Shown here one piece after another: positions 62,932 through 64,000 of a stretch of DNA of 64,000 nucleotides. The position numbers and the translations under genes are program-made. Position 1 is the first letter of the stretch. Every line of letters starts with the position of its first letter. This DNA is from Methylomonas sp. AM2-LC (GTDB taxonomy: Bacteria; Pseudomonadota; Gammaproteobacteria; Methylococcales; Methylomonadaceae): NCBI RefSeq assembly GCF_039904985.1, contig NZ_CP157007.1:69660-133659 (forward strand), read 5' to 3'. Below the pieces are notes generated by a model. The model worked only from the letters and a program-made list of their open reading frames with translations. It was not told where the DNA came from and did not search any database.

Positions 62932-64000
62932 ATGGGTGAACATTATGGAGAAACGGCTAACGTTAGCTCAGTTCGATCAGGTCGTAATGGACATGAAGTT
63001 GTCGGACAAAACGTTAGAAATTACGAAAGCAGTTCTGGTAGAAGGCAAACCACAGTGGGAATTGGTCCAAACGACCAAGTTATCGAAGGGAGCCATATCA
63101 CAGGCAGTAAAGAAAGTTTGGCGGGCTTACGAACTAATCGAGCAGGAGGGAGAAGAAGTATCAGTAGTGCTTCCACCGCAGAAAGCTTACATCGTCAGGC
63201 AGTGGGCAATCGAATTCGCGAACAAACTAACATCAAAAAAATGAAAACACTTGTTATCGCTAACCAAAAAGGCGGCGTAGGTAAAACTGCAACTCTTGTT
63301 CATTTGGCGTTCGACTTTTTTGAACGTGGGCTAAATGTTGCTGTTATTGATCTCGACACCCAGGCAAATGCCTCATTTACTCTAAAAGCATATAAAACAG
63401 GCTTTATATCGAGTGGAATTTTTAGTGGCATTGATGTCGGTAATACTCTAGCTATTAATGGCGATGAGCCACGTTTAGCTCTAATTGAGTCCGATCCAGA
63501 CTTAGCCAATCTGGAAAAAGTTAATTTGTCAGAAGCCGGTCGCCGTTTTAATGCCGTAATAAAAGTATTGGAAGATAAAGGCTATGATATTTGCCTAATC
63601 GATACCGCCCCATCACTCGGCGTTGCATTGGCATCCGCTTTATTAGCTGCCGACTATGTACTGTCTCCAATTGAACTTGAGGCCTACAGTATCCAGGGTA
63701 TAAAGAAAATGGTTACAGCAATAACGAGCATTCGCAAAACAAATCATAAATTGAGTTTTATCGGTATGGTTGCATCAAAAGTAGATGCAAGAAATCCGCG
63801 TCATGTTCGCCATTTAGATGAGCTAAATCGTGTATACGCGCAATATATGGTTCCAACCAGTGTCGGCCTAAGAAGTAGTATTGGTGACGCCCTCGCCTCT
63901 TGTGTTCCTGTCTGGAAAATAAAGAAGACCGCTGCGCGTAAAGCTACGACTGAAATTCGGGCGCTTGCGTCTTATGTTTATGAAAAAATGGAGTTAAACA
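62932..64000 (+). CDS. incC: IncC1, long ParA form, overlapping korA in another frame (3' end outside window)
   Basis: From ATG 62932, with GCGAGGAGC about 8 bases before it, the frame stays open through all of korA and joins the ParA frame at 63241, 103 codons later, with no stop. RK2 incC1 has exactly this layout, with korA wholly inside its 5' part and a shorter IncC2 from an internal start. The N-terminal extension here is Gly/Ser/Arg-rich and probably disordered. Not yet ended at 64000. Confidence 0.75.
   Translation, partial: MGEHYGETANVSSVRSGRNGHEVVGQNVRNYESSSGRRQTTVGIGPNDQVIEGSHITGSKESLAGLRTNRAGGRRSISSASTAESLHRQAVGNRIREQTNIKKMKTLVIANQKGGVGKTATLVHLAFDFFERGLNVAVIDLDTQANASFTLKAYKTGFISSGIFSGIDVGNTLAINGDEPRLALIESDPDLANLEKVNLSEAGRRFNAVIKVLEDKGYDICLIDTAPSLGVALASALLAADYVLSPIELEAYSIQGIKKMVTAITSIRKTNHKLSFIGMVASKVDARNPRHVRHLDELNRVYAQYMVPTSVGLRSSIGDALASCVPVWKIKKTAARKATTEIRALASYVYEKMELN
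62945..63244 (+). CDS. korA: KorA global repressor
   Basis: About 99 residues from ATG 62945 (GTG 62936 is an upstream alternative). M-E-K-R-L-T-L-A-Q-F, V-L-V-E-G-K-P-Q, the helix-turn-helix L-S-K-G-A-I-S-Q-A-V-K-K-V-W and the dimerisation tail V-V-L-P-P-Q-K-A-Y-I-V-R-Q-W closely follow RK2 KorA. It should bind GTTTAnCTAAAC dyads at its own and the repA promoters. Stop overlaps the incC2 ATG. Confidence 0.92.
   Translation: MEKRLTLAQFDQVVMDMKLSDKTLEITKAVLVEGKPQWELVQTTKLSKGAISQAVKKVWRAYELIEQEGEEVSVVLPPQKAYIVRQWAIEFANKLTSKK
63241..64000 (+). CDS. incC: IncC2 / ParA partition ATPase (3' end outside window)
   Basis: At least 253 residues. Deviant Walker A K-G-G-V-G-K-T at 10-16, A-V-I-D-L-D-T-Q-A-N and I-C-L-I-D-T-A-P-S. 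It matches the short IncC form of IncP plasmids, which works with KorB (expected just beyond the window) in partition and repression. Distinct from ParA of plasmid A. Confidence 0.93.
   Translation, partial: MKTLVIANQKGGVGKTATLVHLAFDFFERGLNVAVIDLDTQANASFTLKAYKTGFISSGIFSGIDVGNTLAINGDEPRLALIESDPDLANLEKVNLSEAGRRFNAVIKVLEDKGYDICLIDTAPSLGVALASALLAADYVLSPIELEAYSIQGIKKMVTAITSIRKTNHKLSFIGMVASKVDARNPRHVRHLDELNRVYAQYMVPTSVGLRSSIGDALASCVPVWKIKKTAARKATTEIRALASYVYEKMELN

Noticed and set aside
1..64000. tRNA or rRNA genes
   Set aside because: None noticed on either strand while reading; a covariance-model scan was not possible here.

Overview
The window is plasmid DNA, not chromosome. It holds two replicons fused through copies of one Tn3-family transposon. 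The strongest relatives of the right-hand backbone are IncP (RK2-type) conjugative plasmids of beta- and gammaproteobacteria, so a gamma- or betaproteobacterial host is likely. The genus cannot be read from the sequence.

Layout. Positions 1-45648 are a direct tandem repeat with an exact period of 20,158 bp: unit 1 is 1-20158, unit 2 is 20159-40316, and a partial unit 3 is 40317-45648. Each unit is transposon 'Tn1' (5,567 bp; complete at 19919-25485 and 40077-45643, left end missing at 1-5327) plus a 14,591-bp small plasmid 'A' (5328-19918 and 25486-40076). Plasmid A carries its own RepA with 22-bp iterons, ParA with a small partner, KfrA and HicBA. It also holds many nested mobile remnants: an older Tn3 element 'Tn2' whose tnpA is split, an Rhs toxin tip with immunity gene, a MITE-like element with 145-bp arms, an IS30-family IS, a solo Tn1-like end beside an AbiEi-like antitoxin, and a 998-bp element with perfect 38-bp Tn3-type ends that mobilises a ParE-type toxin-antitoxin pair.

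From 45649 to the window end lies plasmid 'B', an IncP-like conjugative backbone. Its mating-pair-formation genes are, in transcription order (minus strand), trbA, trbB, C, D, E, F, G, H, I, J, K, L, M, N and a trbP/traX-type gene, then an OmpA-domain gene next to Tn1. Divergent from trbA is a RepA homologous to that of plasmid A, in the place where RK2 has trfA. After it come a 1-kb iteron-bearing origin, a hypothetical gene, a kleE-like gene, korA and incC. korA is wholly overlapped, in another frame, by a long incC1 form, as in RK2. KorA-like and KorB-like operators sit at the three plus-strand promoters (repA, the 182-aa gene, korA).

Interpretation (inference). B - Tn1 - A - Tn1 - A - Tn1 - B is what replicative Tn3-type transposition plus tandem duplication would give. 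No relaxase is seen in plasmid A, so it would travel by conduction on B. The exact repeats could also come from an assembly that unrolled a circular 20,158-bp plasmid. Long reads would decide this.
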